In this document: piece after piece, positions 28,417 through 38,277 of the stretch
Layout: the number at the start of each line of letters is the position of its first letter
How positions within the stretch are numbered: position 1 is the stretch's first letter
Source of the DNA: Methylobacterium currus
Lineage (GTDB): Bacteria > Pseudomonadota > Alphaproteobacteria > Rhizobiales > Beijerinckiaceae
Assembly: GCF_003058325.1 (NCBI RefSeq)
Contig: NZ_CP028843.1
Coordinates: forward strand, 2,328,001 to 2,392,000
DNA: 64,000 bases
Reading direction: 5' to 3'
The notes under the pieces: generated by a model
The model's input: the letters and a program-made list of their open reading frames with translations, nothing else
Told to the model about the DNA's origin: nothing
Databases searched by the model: none
Program-made: the position numbers and the translations under genes

Positions 28417-29409
28417 TCATTCTATTGCAATATAATTTTTCTGACTTACGAGTCCGTATTTAGGCATGTGCCATTTTGCGTTGTATTTTGCAGAATAAGA
28501 GGCAATTTTCGAATTTGATATCTCCATGATAATATTTTCGTCAAGTAGCATGAACGTACTACTGTTCGACCGTAAAAGCATATTGCCAATTAATTCTTCA
28601 GAATTTTTGTAAATTTTGCCGTCGGTCGTAATGTTTGTTTCTATGCCGCCTCCGTATCGCATTACTCTCAGCAGCGAACCGTATGTATCATATGAGAAAA
28701 GAGCAACCGCCATCAAAATTGCCAAAGGAGCCGTTAGGTAGCCCTGGAGCATCCATAATGGTCGCTCTGCCGCAGCGTACCAAACTCCGAAAGAGAATAT
28801 TGATGCCAAAAACATGCATCCAATACTCCAGTAGTACATATTGTTATCGCTGAAGTGTAATCCTAATATTCCATTTGATAATATTATATATACTACTATA
28901 GAAAAAACAAATAGTGTTGTAGCTATATAATGAAAGGTTACTTTTATGAAAAATCCTATAGTTTCAACGAATCTTGCCAGAGGCCTATTAAACACAAATA
29001 TCAACATATCGATCGCAGTAAGTGCGATATTTGGGTTTACATCAATGTCCTCCTGGCGATTGTTAACGTAATTCTGTATTTCTACGTAACCTAGTTTGAA
29101 GTAGCCGAACGCAGCGACGACCAGCACCATCACAGCGATCGAAGCAACGAAGCTTATAAAGGACCAGCATCCGATAGCGAACTGTATGTAAGCCGTTCCT
29201 TCGACCGGAACGCGAAATCCGAACCTCATCGCGTATGTCGCCGTGGCTGGAACCGCGAGCACGCTCAGCAAAAAAGAAACAACTGTCGACTTAAATGTCA
29301 ATATTATAAAGAATCGCGTAATTTTAGGGAGTTTTCCAAATATAAATTTTAAATCACTGTAGATATTTTTTATTATTAACAGCCATCGCCACACAACTGA
29401 TCTTTTCAT
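28417..29409 (-). CDS. AT-rich multi-spanning membrane protein, unknown function
   Basis: 330 aa encoded in a region of strikingly low GC with A/T-ending codons, unlike everything around it. Hydrophobic segments at about residues 33-60, 78-108, 158-183 and 193-245 suggest four to six TM helices. The N-terminus is basic (MKRSVVWRWLLIIKN). The last 70 residues are polar (KIYKNSEELIGNMLLRSNSS, LDENIIMEISNSKIASYS) and probably form a small cytoplasmic domain. No motif recognised. Ends 12 bp from a 23-bp perfect inverted repeat. Probably acquired horizontally. Confidence 0.8.
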   Translation of the reverse strand: MKRSVVWRWLLIIKNIYSDLKFIFGKLPKITRFFIILTFKSTVVSFLLSVLAVPATATYAMRFGFRVPVEGTAYIQFAIGCWSFISFVASIAVMVLVVAAFGYFKLGYVEIQNYVNNRQEDIDVNPNIALTAIDMLIFVFNRPLARFVETIGFFIKVTFHYIATTLFVFSIVVYIILSNGILGLHFSDNNMYYWSIGCMFLASIFSFGVWYAAAERPLWMLQGYLTAPLAILMAVALFSYDTYGSLLRVMRYGGGIETNITTDGKIYKNSEELIGNMLLRSNSSTFMLLDENIIMEISNSKIASYSAKYNAKWHMPKYGLVSQKNYIAIE

Positions 29410-29792
29410 GACTTCACCCTTAACCTAATATTACGACCACACAGATAAGATATTTGCGGTCGTAAAAACTCTCTGCGTCAAGCGCGCAGTGCGGATTATA
29501 TAGAAAATATTAACGATCTACAAATTACTGACACAAGAGAAGTCTTGATTTTGATATAGCAAGCCGTTTGCGCCGCAGCCTGCATCATGGCGATCTATAT
29601 TTTCTATATATTGTATTTATTTTTGTTCATCAATATCCACGTAATATATATAAGCCTATACTTATAAAAACCCATAACTAAGTGAAATTACGGTTTTTCA
29701 GCTCCGCGGCAAGAGGCAGTTAGCCTTAAGCTGCCATTAACCGCGTCAGCCCATCCTCACCCTCCAGTTCCGCGTACCCGGTCTAGTCCCGC
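29410..29792. other. AT-rich intergenic region with inverted repeats
   Basis: No gene seen. Contains TTACGACC (29431-29438) and its inverse GGTCGTAA (29458-29465), 22 bp upstream of the membrane-protein start, plus a 14-bp perfect inverted pair 29497-29510 / 29597-29610. Base composition returns to GC-rich near 29740, before ftsK. The ftsK promoter must lie here. Confidence 0.6.
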
Positions 29793-32399
29793 ATGCGTTC
29801 GCTTCGTCGCTCGGCCTCGCCCTACGATGGCCTCATCGACACGTTCCGCGCGTTCCTGACGCGGCGGGCCACGGAGGTGACCGGCCTCGCCCTGCTCGTC
29901 GGGGCGGCGTGCTTCACGGTCGCCCTGGCGACCTGGTCGATCGACGACCCGAGCCTCAACCACGCCACGTCGCGCTCGGCCCGCAACCTCCTCGGCTTCG
30001 GCGGCGCGGTGGTGTCGGATCTCGGCATGCAGCTCCTCGGCCTCGGGGCGCTGGCCTTCGCGCTGCCGCCGGCGGTGTGGGGCATGCGGCTGTTGCGCAC
30101 CCACCGGCTGGCGCGGCTGCAATTGCGGCTGGTGCTCTGGATCATCGGCTTCGGCGCGGCGAGCGGCATGGCGAGCGCGCTCCCGCCGACGGCGCGCTGG
30201 CCGCTGCCGACCGGCCTCGGCGGCGTCGCGGGCGATGCCCTGCTCGGAGCCGCCAAGGCGATCGCCGGCCCGGCCGGGGCCTTCGCGGGCTTCCTCTACG
30301 CGGCGGTCGCGGTGGTCAGCCTGACCGGCGCCTGCGGCTTCGGGCTGATCGAGGACGAGGAGGGGGAGGACGAGGCCGAGTCCTTCGCTCCCGTGGTGAG
30401 CCGCTACGACGATCGCCAGCCCCGCCGCGGCGCAGTCCCGGCCCATGACGACGACTCGCCCGGGCTCGGGCTCGCCTCCCTCGGGGCGCTCGCCCATCTG
30501 GCGATCAGCGCCCGGAGCGCTCTGGCGCAGAAGATCGACGCGATCCGCGACGGATCCTGGCGCCATGGGGCCGCCGATCCGTATGCCGGCAACTCGCCGG
30601 CGCTCGCGGCCCGCCGCGCCTTCGCCGAGCCCGGCGAGGCCGAGGCCTGGGACGAGGCCGAGCCCCAGACGGAGCGTCCGGCCAGGACCGGCCGCCGCGA
30701 GCCGGTCTTCGCGGAAGGGCCGCCGCGCCGGGTCGAGGCGGCGCCGCGCCGCGCCGAGCCGACGATGGACGACGACCTGAGGGACGAGGACGACGAGGCG
30801 GAGGCCCCGCGCGGCCGCGTCGCGCCCCCTCCCCCGCCGATCCAGACCCGCCGCGCGCCGGCCCCCGCACCGGCCTCGCCGGATTCCTACGAGATGCCGG
30901 CGCTGACGCTGCTCGCCGAGCCGCGCCACCCGGCGCCCAGCGCCGCGGTCTCGACCGACGCGCTGGAGCAGAACGCCACCCTGCTCGAATCGACGCTGGA
31001 GGATTTCGGCGTGCGCGGCGAGATCCTGGCCGTGCGCCCGGGGCCGGTGGTGACGCTCTACGAGCTGGAGCCGGCCCCCGGCACCAAGTCGAGCCGCGTC
31101 ATCTCGCTCGCCGACGACATCGCCCGCTCGATGTCCGCCATCTCCGCCCGCGTCGCCGTCGTCCAGGGCCGCAACGCCATCGGCATCGAGCTGCCGAACG
31201 CCAAGCGCGAGACGGTGTACCTGCGCGAACTCCTGGCCTCGCCGGCCTTCGCCGAGACCAAGCAGAAGCTCGCGCTCTGCCTCGGCAAGAACATCGGCGG
31301 CGAGGCGATCATCGCGGATCTGGCCCGCATGCCCCACCTGCTCGTCGCCGGCACGACCGGCTCGGGCAAGTCGGTCGCCATCAACACCATGATCCTGTCG
31401 CTCCTCTACCGCATGACGCCGGAGGAGTGCCGCCTGATCATGGTCGACCCGAAGATGCTGGAACTGTCGGTCTATGACGGCATCCCGCACCTGCTCTCGC
31501 CCGTCGTCACCGACCCGAAGAAGGCGGTCATCGCCCTCAAATGGGCGGTGCGCGAGATGGAGGAGCGCTACAAGAAGATGTCGAAGCTCGGCGTGCGCAA
31601 CATCGACGGGTTCAACGCCCGGGTGGCGGAGGCGCGGGCGCGGGGCGAGGTGATCACCCGCACGGTGCAGACCGGCTTCGACCGCGAGACCGGCGAGGCG
31701 GTCTACGAGGACGAGGTCATGGACCTCGCGCCCCTGCCCTACATCGTGATCGTGGTCGACGAGATGGCCGACCTGATGATGGTGGCGGGCAAGGACATCG
31801 AGGGGGCGATCCAGCGTCTGGCCCAGATGGCGCGGGCGGCGGGCCTGCACCTGATCATGGCGACGCAGCGCCCGTCGGTGGACGTGATCACCGGCACGAT
31901 CAAGGCGAACTTCCCGACCCGGATCTCGTTCCAGGTGACGTCGAAGATCGACTCGCGGACGATCCTGGGCGAGATGGGCGCCGAGCAGCTCCTGGGCCAG
32001 GGCGACATGCTGTTCATGGCGGGCGGCGGCCGGACGACCCGGGTGCACGGGCCGTTCTGCTCGGACGACGAGGTCGAGCAGGTGGTCGCCCACCTCAAGC
32101 GCCAGGGCCGCCCCTCCTATCTCGAGGCGGTCACCGCCGAGGAAGGCGAGGAGGAGGCCGATGCCCCGGTCATGGACCAGGGAAGCTTCGGCGATCCGTC
32201 GGCCGACCTGTACGACCAGGCGGTGGCGGTGGTGCTGCGGGACAAGAAGGCGTCCACCAGCTACATCCAGCGGCGTCTTCAGATCGGCTACAACCGGGCG
32301 GCCTCGCTGATGGAGCGGATGGAGCGCGAGGGCATCGTCGGCTCCGCCAACCACGCCGGCAAGCGCGAGATCCTGTTGGAGGACGGGCAGGACGACTGA
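29793..32399 (+). CDS. ftsK: DNA translocase FtsK
   Basis: 868-aa septal DNA pump that clears and dimer-resolves the terminus at division. Four TM helices in residues 25-185, then an Ala/Arg/Glu/Pro-rich linker to about residue 375. Alpha/beta motor with Walker [16 protein letters not shown] (about residue 520), Walker [16 protein letters not shown], and [13 protein letters not shown]. Gamma winged-helix domain at the end ([37 protein letters not shown]) that reads KOPS sites. Complete and of normal length. Confidence 0.97.
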   Translation: MRSLRRSASPYDGLIDTFRAFLTRRATEVTGLALLVGAACFTVALATWSIDDPSLNHATSRSARNLLGFGGAVVSDLGMQLLGLGALAFALPPAVWGMRLLRTHRLARLQLRLVLWIIGFGAASGMASALPPTARWPLPTGLGGVAGDALLGAAKAIAGPAGAFAGFLYAAVAVVSLTGACGFGLIEDEEGEDEAESFAPVVSRYDDRQPRRGAVPAHDDDSPGLGLASLGALAHLAISARSALAQKIDAIRDGSWRHGAADPYAGNSPALAARRAFAEPGEAEAWDEAEPQTERPARTGRREPVFAEGPPRRVEAAPRRAEPTMDDDLRDEDDEAEAPRGRVAPPPPPIQTRRAPAPAPASPDSYEMPALTLLAEPRHPAPSAAVSTDALEQNATLLESTLEDFGVRGEILAVRPGPVVTLYELEPAPGTKSSRVISLADDIARSMSAISARVAVVQGRNAIGIELPNAKRETVYLRELLASPAFAETKQKLALCLGKNIGGEAIIADLARMPHLLVAGTTGSGKSVAINTMILSLLYRMTPEECRLIMVDPKMLELSVYDGIPHLLSPVVTDPKKAVIALKWAVREMEERYKKMSKLGVRNIDGFNARVAEARARGEVITRTVQTGFDRETGEAVYEDEVMDLAPLPYIVIVVDEMADLMMVAGKDIEGAIQRLAQMARAAGLHLIMATQRPSVDVITGTIKANFPTRISFQVTSKIDSRTILGEMGAEQLLGQGDMLFMAGGGRTTRVHGPFCSDDEVEQVVAHLKRQGRPSYLEAVTAEEGEEEADAPVMDQGSFGDPSADLYDQAVAVVLRDKKASTSYIQRRLQIGYNRAASLMERMEREGIVGSANHAGKREILLEDGQDD

Positions 32400-32427
32400 A
32401 CGGCCGTCCCGCCCTCAGGCACGAGCC

Positions 32428-33549
32428 TCAGCGCTGGCCGAAGCTGGCCTCCTTGAACAGGTCCTTGAGGTGGTGCGGCTGCGAGCGCCAGTACTGCTTG
32501 GGTGCCCGGACCCGGGCCCCCAGTTCCGCCGCGGCGTGCCAGGGCCAGCGGGGGTCGTAGAGCATGGCACGGGCGAGCGAGACCGCATCCGCCTTGCCCT
32601 CGGCCAGGATCGTCTCGGCCTGGCGCGGCTCGGTGATGAGGCCGACCGCGATGGTGACGAGGTCGGTCGCCGCCCGCACCCGCTCGGCGAAGGGCACCTG
32701 GTAGCCCGGCCCGATCGCGATCTTCTGCCGGGGCGAGACGCCGCCGGTGGAGACGTGGATGGCGGCGGCCCCCCGCGCCTTCAGGGCCTCCGCGAAGGCG
32801 ATGGTCTGCTCGACCTCCCAGCCCTCCTCGACCCAGTCCGTCGCCGAGACCCGGGCCCAGACCGGCTGGCCGGCGGGGAACACCTCGCGCACCGCCTCGA
32901 AGACTTCGAGGGGGAAGCGCATGCGGTTCTCGAGGCTGCCGCCATAGGCGTCGGTCCGCCGGTTCGACAGCGGCGACAGGAACTGGTGCAGGAGGTAGCC
33001 ATGCGCCGCGTGGATCTCCGCCGCCTCGATGCCGAGCCGGACGGCCCGCCGGGCGGTGTCGACGAAATTCTGGCGGATCCGCGTCATGTCCTCGCGGTCG
33101 AGGGCGCGGGGCGCCACCTCGCCCTCGGCATGGGCGAGGGCCGACGGCGCCTCGGTGAGCCAGCCGCGAGGTGAATCCGGCGCGACCTGATGGCCGCCGC
33201 GCCACGGCGGCTCGCTCGAGGCCTTGCGGCCGGCATGGGCGATCTGGATGCAGACCGGCACCGGCGCGTAGTCCCGCACCGCGTCCAGGACCTTCGCCAG
33301 GGCCCGCTCGGTCCCGTCGTCCCACAGGCCGAGGTCACCGGAGGTGATCCGCGCCTCCGGCGACACGGCGGTGGCCTCCAGCGTCAGGAGCCCGGCGCCC
33401 GACATCGCGAGCTGGCCGAGATGCATCATGTGCCAGTCGGTCGCCTCACCGTCGCGGGCCGAATACTGGCACATCGGCGCGACGATGATGCGGTTCTCCA
33501 GCGCGAGGCCGTCGAGGCGCAGGGGCTGGAACAGGAGAGGGCTGCTCAT
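32428..33549 (-). CDS. NADH:flavin oxidoreductase, Old Yellow Enzyme family (YqjM-like)
   Basis: 373-aa FMN-dependent ene-reductase (TIM barrel). N-terminal LFQPLRLDGLALENRIIVAPMCQYSA carries the YqjM-class Cys in MCQYS. IQIAHAGRKA, the active-site segment EIHAAHGYLLHQFLSPLSNRRTDAYGGSLENR, and ARAMLYDPRWPWHAA at the C-terminus are intact. Reduces activated C=C bonds of enones or maleimides with NAD(P)H. Convergent with ftsK (28-bp gap). Confidence 0.95.
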   Translation of the reverse strand: MSSPLLFQPLRLDGLALENRIIVAPMCQYSARDGEATDWHMMHLGQLAMSGAGLLTLEATAVSPEARITSGDLGLWDDGTERALAKVLDAVRDYAPVPVCIQIAHAGRKASSEPPWRGGHQVAPDSPRGWLTEAPSALAHAEGEVAPRALDREDMTRIRQNFVDTARRAVRLGIEAAEIHAAHGYLLHQFLSPLSNRRTDAYGGSLENRMRFPLEVFEAVREVFPAGQPVWARVSATDWVEEGWEVEQTIAFAEALKARGAAAIHVSTGGVSPRQKIAIGPGYQVPFAERVRAATDLVTIAVGLITEPRQAETILAEGKADAVSLARAMLYDPRWPWHAAAELGARVRAPKQYWRSQPHHLKDLFKEASFGQR

Positions 33550-33562
33550 CTAGGGGACTCCG

Positions 33563-33591
33563 GTGCAGGATGGCCTGCAGGGTACCTGCAC
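33563..33591. promoter_or_regulatory. TGCAGG/CCTGCA repeats upstream of the Old Yellow Enzyme gene
   Basis: GTGCAGG (33563-33569), CCTGCAG (33574-33580) and CCTGCAC (33585-33591) form overlapping inverted repeats 14-42 bp upstream of the start at 33549. Candidate operator for a thiol- or quinone-responsive repressor; no regulator gene is adjacent. Confidence 0.35.
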
Positions 33592-33710
33592 TGTGGCGTG
33601 GGGCCGCGGATCCGGCCAGCGCCGGCGATGCAGGGCGCCTGCGCGCCGCGTGAGAGGCGCGGCGTGCGCCGGCGCACCGCGGATCGCGAGCCGGGATCGA
33701 AACGCCGCGG

Positions 33711-34118
33711 CTACCAGCCGCGGCCGAGGCTCACGGCGATCCGGCTCGGGCGCGTATCGACCAGGGCCGCCGCCAAGGCCGTGAAAGCCCGCGTCGCCGC
33801 GCCACGCGCCGCCGCCAGCGACCGGCGCGGCCGCGCCTCGGCCATGGCCAATCGCTCGCCCGCGCGCAGCAGGCGCTCCACGATGCGCAGGATCTTCGGG
33901 TTGGTCTCGGTCAATGCGCAGATGTCGGACAGGGCACTGCGCAAGGCGTGCATGGTTTCGCGCACGTCCGCGCCGTCCCTCAAACCTGCCGCCAAGTCGA
34001 CGATGCCGTGCTCGATCCGCTCGAGCAGCGTCCGGAGCGGCAACGGTACCCTGTCCGGGACCGCGACCGCACCGAGATCTGGGGGGCGCTGAATGCCGTG
34101 GGTATCCGAACCGGGCAT
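33711..34118 (-). CDS. Hypothetical helical protein
   Basis: 135 aa, helical, no cysteine-based or catalytic motif. Residues 26-75 (LPLRTLLERIEHGIVDLAAG, MHALRSALSDICALTETNPK) look like a helical pair, followed by an Arg/Ala-rich region. No domain recognised. The frame has normal GC-rich codon bias, and no competing frame on the other strand is more convincing. Stands alone between the Old Yellow Enzyme and EAL genes. Confidence 0.55.
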   Translation of the reverse strand: MPGSDTHGIQRPPDLGAVAVPDRVPLPLRTLLERIEHGIVDLAAGLRDGADVRETMHALRSALSDICALTETNPKILRIVERLLRAGERLAMAEARPRRSLAAARGAATRAFTALAAALVDTRPSRIAVSLGRGW

Positions 34119-34531
34119 GGCGACTTCTCTATTCAGATCGACTGTGACTTCATGGCCTTGTCATCATGCCAATTCTATGAAATTTTTGCAACCGCATGTG
34201 TCGCCGTGGAAATCCGAGCCTATTGAGATGCCTGCTCTGACCCTGAGTACCAAACCGGCGAAGCGTGGCGACGAAACATGTGGTTGTATCAACCCGCAGG
34301 GTACGCCCTATCGGAGGAACATCGTCACCCCGGTTCATTTCTTGATCTCATCTGCAAGACATCACGCGGGACGCAGCAGCAGAAATAAATTATTTGGAAA
34401 GATCATTGTTAAGACTAAATTCCAATTATGTATTTCTCCATCATGAAGTCGCCATGCTTCCAGAACATGTTCCGTATGCAATTTTTGGTTGAATACGTCG
34501 TACGGTCTCCCTCATTCGGCCAATTCGCACG
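34119..34531. other. Gene-free region upstream of the EAL protein
   Basis: About 410 bp of mixed, lower-GC sequence. Short open frames exist but have neither ribosome-binding sites nor codon bias. Must hold the promoter of the EAL gene and that of the divergent hypothetical gene. Confidence 0.5.
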
Positions 34532-35797
34532 ATGCCCCTGAGATCAGTCTTCGGTCACCATTCCGGCAGCGCCAGCGAACAGATCCTGTCGGTGCTTCGC
34601 GCCGTCCGCCGCCACCTGGCGATGGATGTCGGCTTCATCTCGGAATTCGTGGCGGGCGACCGGGTGTTCCGCTTCACGGATGCGGGGACGACGCACAACC
34701 CGATCGCCGTCGGGAGCCATGAGCCGCTCGAGCAGAGCTTCTGCTACTACGTCGCCAAGGGCCTGATGCCCGGCCTGATGCAGGATGCGGCCGAGGATAC
34801 CCTGGCGGCGCAGTTGCCGGTCACCCACGACCTGCCGGTCGGGGCGCATCTGAGCGTCCCTTTGCGCCGTGCGGATGGCGAGACCTACGGAACCTTGTGC
34901 TGCTTCAGCTTCACGCCGGACCGGAGCCTCACGACCCGCGATCTCGGCATCTTGCGCCTCTGCGCGGATGTCGTGGAATCCATCCTGTGGAAGGACCACG
35001 ACGCGGCGCGCGAGCGGGAGGCGAAGCGACGGCGCATCGCCGGGACGATCGCGGCCGAAGCCGTCGAGATGGTGTTCCAGCCGATCTATCGCACGGCCGA
35101 TGGAAGCCTGGCCGCCTTCGAGTCCCTGGCACGCTTCGCGCCGGTGCCAGTCAAAAGTCCTGCCGGCAAAGGTCCTGCCGGCATCGGTCCGGACGTCTGG
35201 TTCGCGGACGCGGCCGAGGTGGGCCTGGGCGAGGAGCTCGAATTCCTCGCCGTGCGCAAGGCCCTGCGCGCCCTCCCGGCGCTCGCCCCCGGGATCAGGC
35301 TGTCGCTCAACCTGTCGCCGGCCTCCCTCGCCTCGCCGCGTCTCGCCGAGGCGCTGGCGGGCATCGCCCTCGACCGGGTGGTGATCGAGCTGACCGAGCA
35401 CGCGGCGGTCGCCTCCTACGAGGCTCTGCGCGAGGTGCTGGGGCCGTATCGGCGCCAGGGCCTGGGCCTGGCCATCGACGATGTCGGGGCCGGCCACGCG
35501 ACGCTCCGGCACGTCCTCGATCTCAGTCCCGAATTCATCAAGCTGGACATGAGCCTGATCCGCAACATCGACGCGCATTCCGGCCGCCGGGCGCTGACCG
35601 AGGCGCTGACGGGATACGGCCGGCACATCGGCTGCGAGATCGTCGCCGAGGGCGTGGAGACCGAGGCCGAGTACGCGGTGCTCAAGGGCATCGGCGTGAC
35701 GCGGGTGCAGGGCTTCCTGACCGGCCGGCCGATGCCCCTCGCCGCGGCGGCGGCGCTGCCCCTGTCCGCCCTGGAGATGCAGGGCACGGGGGCATGA
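34532..35797 (+). CDS. GAF-EAL cyclic-di-GMP phosphodiesterase
   Basis: 421-aa soluble protein. N-terminal GAF domain (residues 10-150) with ILSVLRAVRRHLAMDVGFISEF and LPVGAHLSVPLRRADGETYGTLCCF. EAL domain from about residue 175: ESLAR in place of EALxR, the Asn of LSLNLSPAS, the Glu of VVIELTEH, the double Asp of LAIDDVGAG, Lys of FIKLD, and VAEGVETEAEYAVLK with TRVQGFLTGRP. All metal-binding and catalytic residues are present, so c-di-GMP hydrolysis to pGpG is expected. No GGDEF domain. The GAF domain may sense a small ligand or redox state. Confidence 0.93.
   Translation: MPLRSVFGHHSGSASEQILSVLRAVRRHLAMDVGFISEFVAGDRVFRFTDAGTTHNPIAVGSHEPLEQSFCYYVAKGLMPGLMQDAAEDTLAAQLPVTHDLPVGAHLSVPLRRADGETYGTLCCFSFTPDRSLTTRDLGILRLCADVVESILWKDHDAAREREAKRRRIAGTIAAEAVEMVFQPIYRTADGSLAAFESLARFAPVPVKSPAGKGPAGIGPDVWFADAAEVGLGEELEFLAVRKALRALPALAPGIRLSLNLSPASLASPRLAEALAGIALDRVVIELTEHAAVASYEALREVLGPYRRQGLGLAIDDVGAGHATLRHVLDLSPEFIKLDMSLIRNIDAHSGRRALTEALTGYGRHIGCEIVAEGVETEAEYAVLKGIGVTRVQGFLTGRPMPLAAAAALPLSALEMQGTGA
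35156..35185 (+). repeat. 15-bp duplication inside the EAL domain
   Basis: Two copies of a unit containing GTCCTGCCGGCA (35157-35168 and 35172-35183) encode an SPAGK/GPAGI repeat in the loop after the ESLAR motif. In frame; probably a slippage insertion. Confidence 0.6.
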
Positions 35798-35842
35798 GGC
35801 GGGGGGAAAGGGGGTGGCGATCCCCGGCCCGGGGGACCGTCC

Positions 35843-37753
35843 CTATCCCAGCCCGCGCTCCCGCAGCGCCCCGCCGATCTCGTCGAGCACCGCCGGATCC
35901 TCGATGGTCGGCGGCATCGCCCAAGCCTCGCCGTCGGCGATCTTCTTCATCGTGCCGCGCAGGATCTTGCCGGAGCGGGTCTTCGGCAGGCGCCCGACCG
36001 TGAGCGCGAGACGAAAGGCCGCGACCGGGCCGATCCGCTCGCGCACCAGGGCCACCAATTCGCGCTCGATCACGTCCGGGGCCTGCGCGACGCCCGCCTT
36101 CAGCACCACGAAGCCGCAGGGCGCCTCGCCCTTGAGCGCGTCGCGGATGCCGATCACCGCGCATTCCGCCACGGCGGGGTGGGAGGCCAGCACCTCCTCC
36201 ATGCCGCCGGTCGAGAGCCGGTGCCCGGCGACGTTGATGATGTCGTCGGTGCGGCCCATGACGGAGACGTAGCCGTCGGGGTCGAGGAAGCCGGCATCCG
36301 AGGTGTTGTAGTAGCCCGGAAAGGCCGTGAGGTAGCTCTCGCGAAAACGCTCGTCCTGCTGCCAGAGGGTCGGCAGGGCGCCGGGGGGCAGCGGCAGCCG
36401 GATGGCGATCGTCCCCATCGTGTCGGGGGGCACCGGCTTGCCGGCCTCGTCGAGCACCTGCACGTCCCAGCCCGGCATCGGCACCGTCGGGCTGCCGTGC
36501 TTGACCGGCAGCGCCCCGAGCCCGACCGGGTTGGCGGCGATCGGCCAGCCGGTCTCGGTCTGCCACCAATGGTCGATCACCGGCACGCCCAAGATCCGCT
36601 CGGCCCAGGCGACGGTGTCGGGATCGGCCCGCTCGCCGGCGAGGAACAGGGTGCGGAAATGCGAGAGGTCGTGGCCCTGCATGAGCTTGGCCTCCGGATC
36701 CTCCTTCTTCACCGCCCTGAGCGCCGTCGGGGCCGTGAACAGGGCGACCGCCCCGGTCTCGGCGATCACGCGCCAGAACGCGCCGGCATCCGGCGTGCCG
36801 ACCGGCTTGCCCTCGTAGAGCACCGTAGTGCAGCCGTGCAGGAGCGGCCCGTAGACGATGTAGGAATGGCCCACCACCCAGCCGACATCGGAGGCGCACC
36901 AATAGGTCTCGCCGGGGGCGACGCCGTAGAGGTTCGGCATCGACCAGGCGAGGGCCACGAGGTAGCCGCCGGTGTCGCGGACCACGCCCTTCGGCTTGCC
37001 GGTGGTGCCCGACGTATAGAGCACGTAGAGCGGATCGGTGGCGGCGACCGGGACGCAAGGCGCGGCGCGGCCTGCCGCCTTCGCGGCCGCCACGGCCTCC
37101 GCCCAGTCGCGGTCGCGCCCCCCCACCATCCCGGCGGCGCTCTGCGGCCGCTGGAGGATCAGGCAGGAATCGGGCTTGTGGGCGGAGAGGCGGCAGGCCT
37201 CGTCGAGGAGCGGCTTGTAGGCGACGACCCGCGCCGGCTCGATGCCGCAGGAGGCGGCGAGCACCACCTTCGGGGCGGCGTCCTCGATGCGGGCGGCGAG
37301 TTCCCGGGCGGCGAAGCCCCCGAACACCACCGAGTGCACGGCCCCGATGCGGGCGCAGGCCAGCATGCCGAACAGGGCCTCCGGCACCATCGGCATGTAG
37401 AGCACCACCCGGTCGCCGCGCCCGACGCCGAGATCCTGCAGCACGGCGGCGAGGGCCGCGACCTCGCCTTGAAGCTCGGCATAGGTGATCCGGCGCTTCG
37501 TGCCGGTGACGGGAGAATCGTACAGGATCGCCGCCTGGTCGCCCCGCCCGGCCGCGACGTGGCGGTCGACGGCGTTGTGGCAGGCATTCACCTCGGCGCC
37601 GACGAACCAGCGGCCATAGGCGCCCTCCTCGGGGGCGAAGACCCGGGCGGCGGGCACGACCCAGTCGATCGCCTCGGCGGCCTGCGCCCAGAAGGCGTCC
37701 GGGTCGCGCTGCCAGGCGGCGTAGGTGTCCCGGTAGCGGCTCTGTCCCGGCAT
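35843..37753 (-). CDS. prpE: Propionyl-CoA synthetase (propionate-CoA ligase)
   Basis: 636-aa acyl-adenylate-forming enzyme that activates propionate (and acetate) to the CoA ester. AMP-binding loop YVLYTSGTTGKPKGVV, PrpE-like SDVGWVVGHSYIVYGPL, VIDHWWQTETGWPI, GYYNTSDAGFLD, the hinge and GRTDDIINVAGHRLSTGGMEE, and the catalytic acetylatable Lys in PKTRSGKILRGTMKKIA. The ATG at 37753 fits the family start (SRYRDTYAAWQRDPDAFW); upstream frame extension is not conserved-looking. No methylcitrate-cycle genes adjoin. Confidence 0.93.
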   Translation of the reverse strand: MPGQSRYRDTYAAWQRDPDAFWAQAAEAIDWVVPAARVFAPEEGAYGRWFVGAEVNACHNAVDRHVAAGRGDQAAILYDSPVTGTKRRITYAELQGEVAALAAVLQDLGVGRGDRVVLYMPMVPEALFGMLACARIGAVHSVVFGGFAARELAARIEDAAPKVVLAASCGIEPARVVAYKPLLDEACRLSAHKPDSCLILQRPQSAAGMVGGRDRDWAEAVAAAKAAGRAAPCVPVAATDPLYVLYTSGTTGKPKGVVRDTGGYLVALAWSMPNLYGVAPGETYWCASDVGWVVGHSYIVYGPLLHGCTTVLYEGKPVGTPDAGAFWRVIAETGAVALFTAPTALRAVKKEDPEAKLMQGHDLSHFRTLFLAGERADPDTVAWAERILGVPVIDHWWQTETGWPIAANPVGLGALPVKHGSPTVPMPGWDVQVLDEAGKPVPPDTMGTIAIRLPLPPGALPTLWQQDERFRESYLTAFPGYYNTSDAGFLDPDGYVSVMGRTDDIINVAGHRLSTGGMEEVLASHPAVAECAVIGIRDALKGEAPCGFVVLKAGVAQAPDVIERELVALVRERIGPVAAFRLALTVGRLPKTRSGKILRGTMKKIADGEAWAMPPTIEDPAVLDEIGGALRERGLG

Positions 37754-37930
37754 GGCGTTCCTCTCCAGATCCGCCGTCGGCCGGCGGTTGGCCGGCACAT
37801 GGCCGGCGATGGGCCGGATTGTCCAGGACAAGGCGGCGGCGGGCAAGATGGCGCCGCTTCGCGCGGTTCCTCCGCCGCGTCTCGCCGCGCGGCGCCCCGC
37901 GGACCGCCAAAGGAAGGCCTTCGGAACGCG

Positions 37931-38150
37931 TCAGGGATTGGCGCCGGCAGGCCGCAGGACGACCCCGTAGCCCTCCTCGGCATCGCCGATGAAGCGGATG
38001 CCCTCCCCTTCCAGCACCCGCCGGACCGCATCGAGCGTCCGGTGGCGGGGCTGGACCTGCTCGCTCACCGATCATGTTCAGGGTCACCACCGAGACGGCG
38101 GCGCCGGCGGTGATCGCGGACTTGATCCGGTCCTGACGAGAGGGGGCGGC
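37931..38150 (-). pseudogene. Frameshifted remnant of a helix-turn-helix (XRE-type) regulator
   Basis: On the minus strand, one frame reads SAITAGAAVSVVTLNMI (ending near 38069), matching the recognition helix of small XRE regulators. After a one-base shift the next frame reads TLDAVRRVLEGEGIRFIGDA and ends YGVVLRPAG then stop at 37931, matching the usual C-terminal beta strands. The first helices before it are not recognisable. Approximate borders. Confidence 0.55.
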
Positions 38151-38277
38151 CTGACAGGACCGCCTCCTCCACGGTCCGATCGGCCGCGGCGTCGCGCCCA
38201 TGTCCGCCGGCATGCTCCTGATCGTCGCCCCGGCCGGGCGCATCCGGTTCGAGACGCACGGCCCGTGCTGTCCTCGG

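Noticed and set aside
29757..32354. Long open frame on the minus strand opposite ftsK
   Set aside because: Arg/Gly/His-rich shadow without motifs; ftsK is unambiguous.
34093..34446. 117-aa plus-strand open frame upstream of the EAL gene
   Set aside because: No ribosome-binding site, mixed codon use and it overlaps the divergent hypothetical gene's promoter region.
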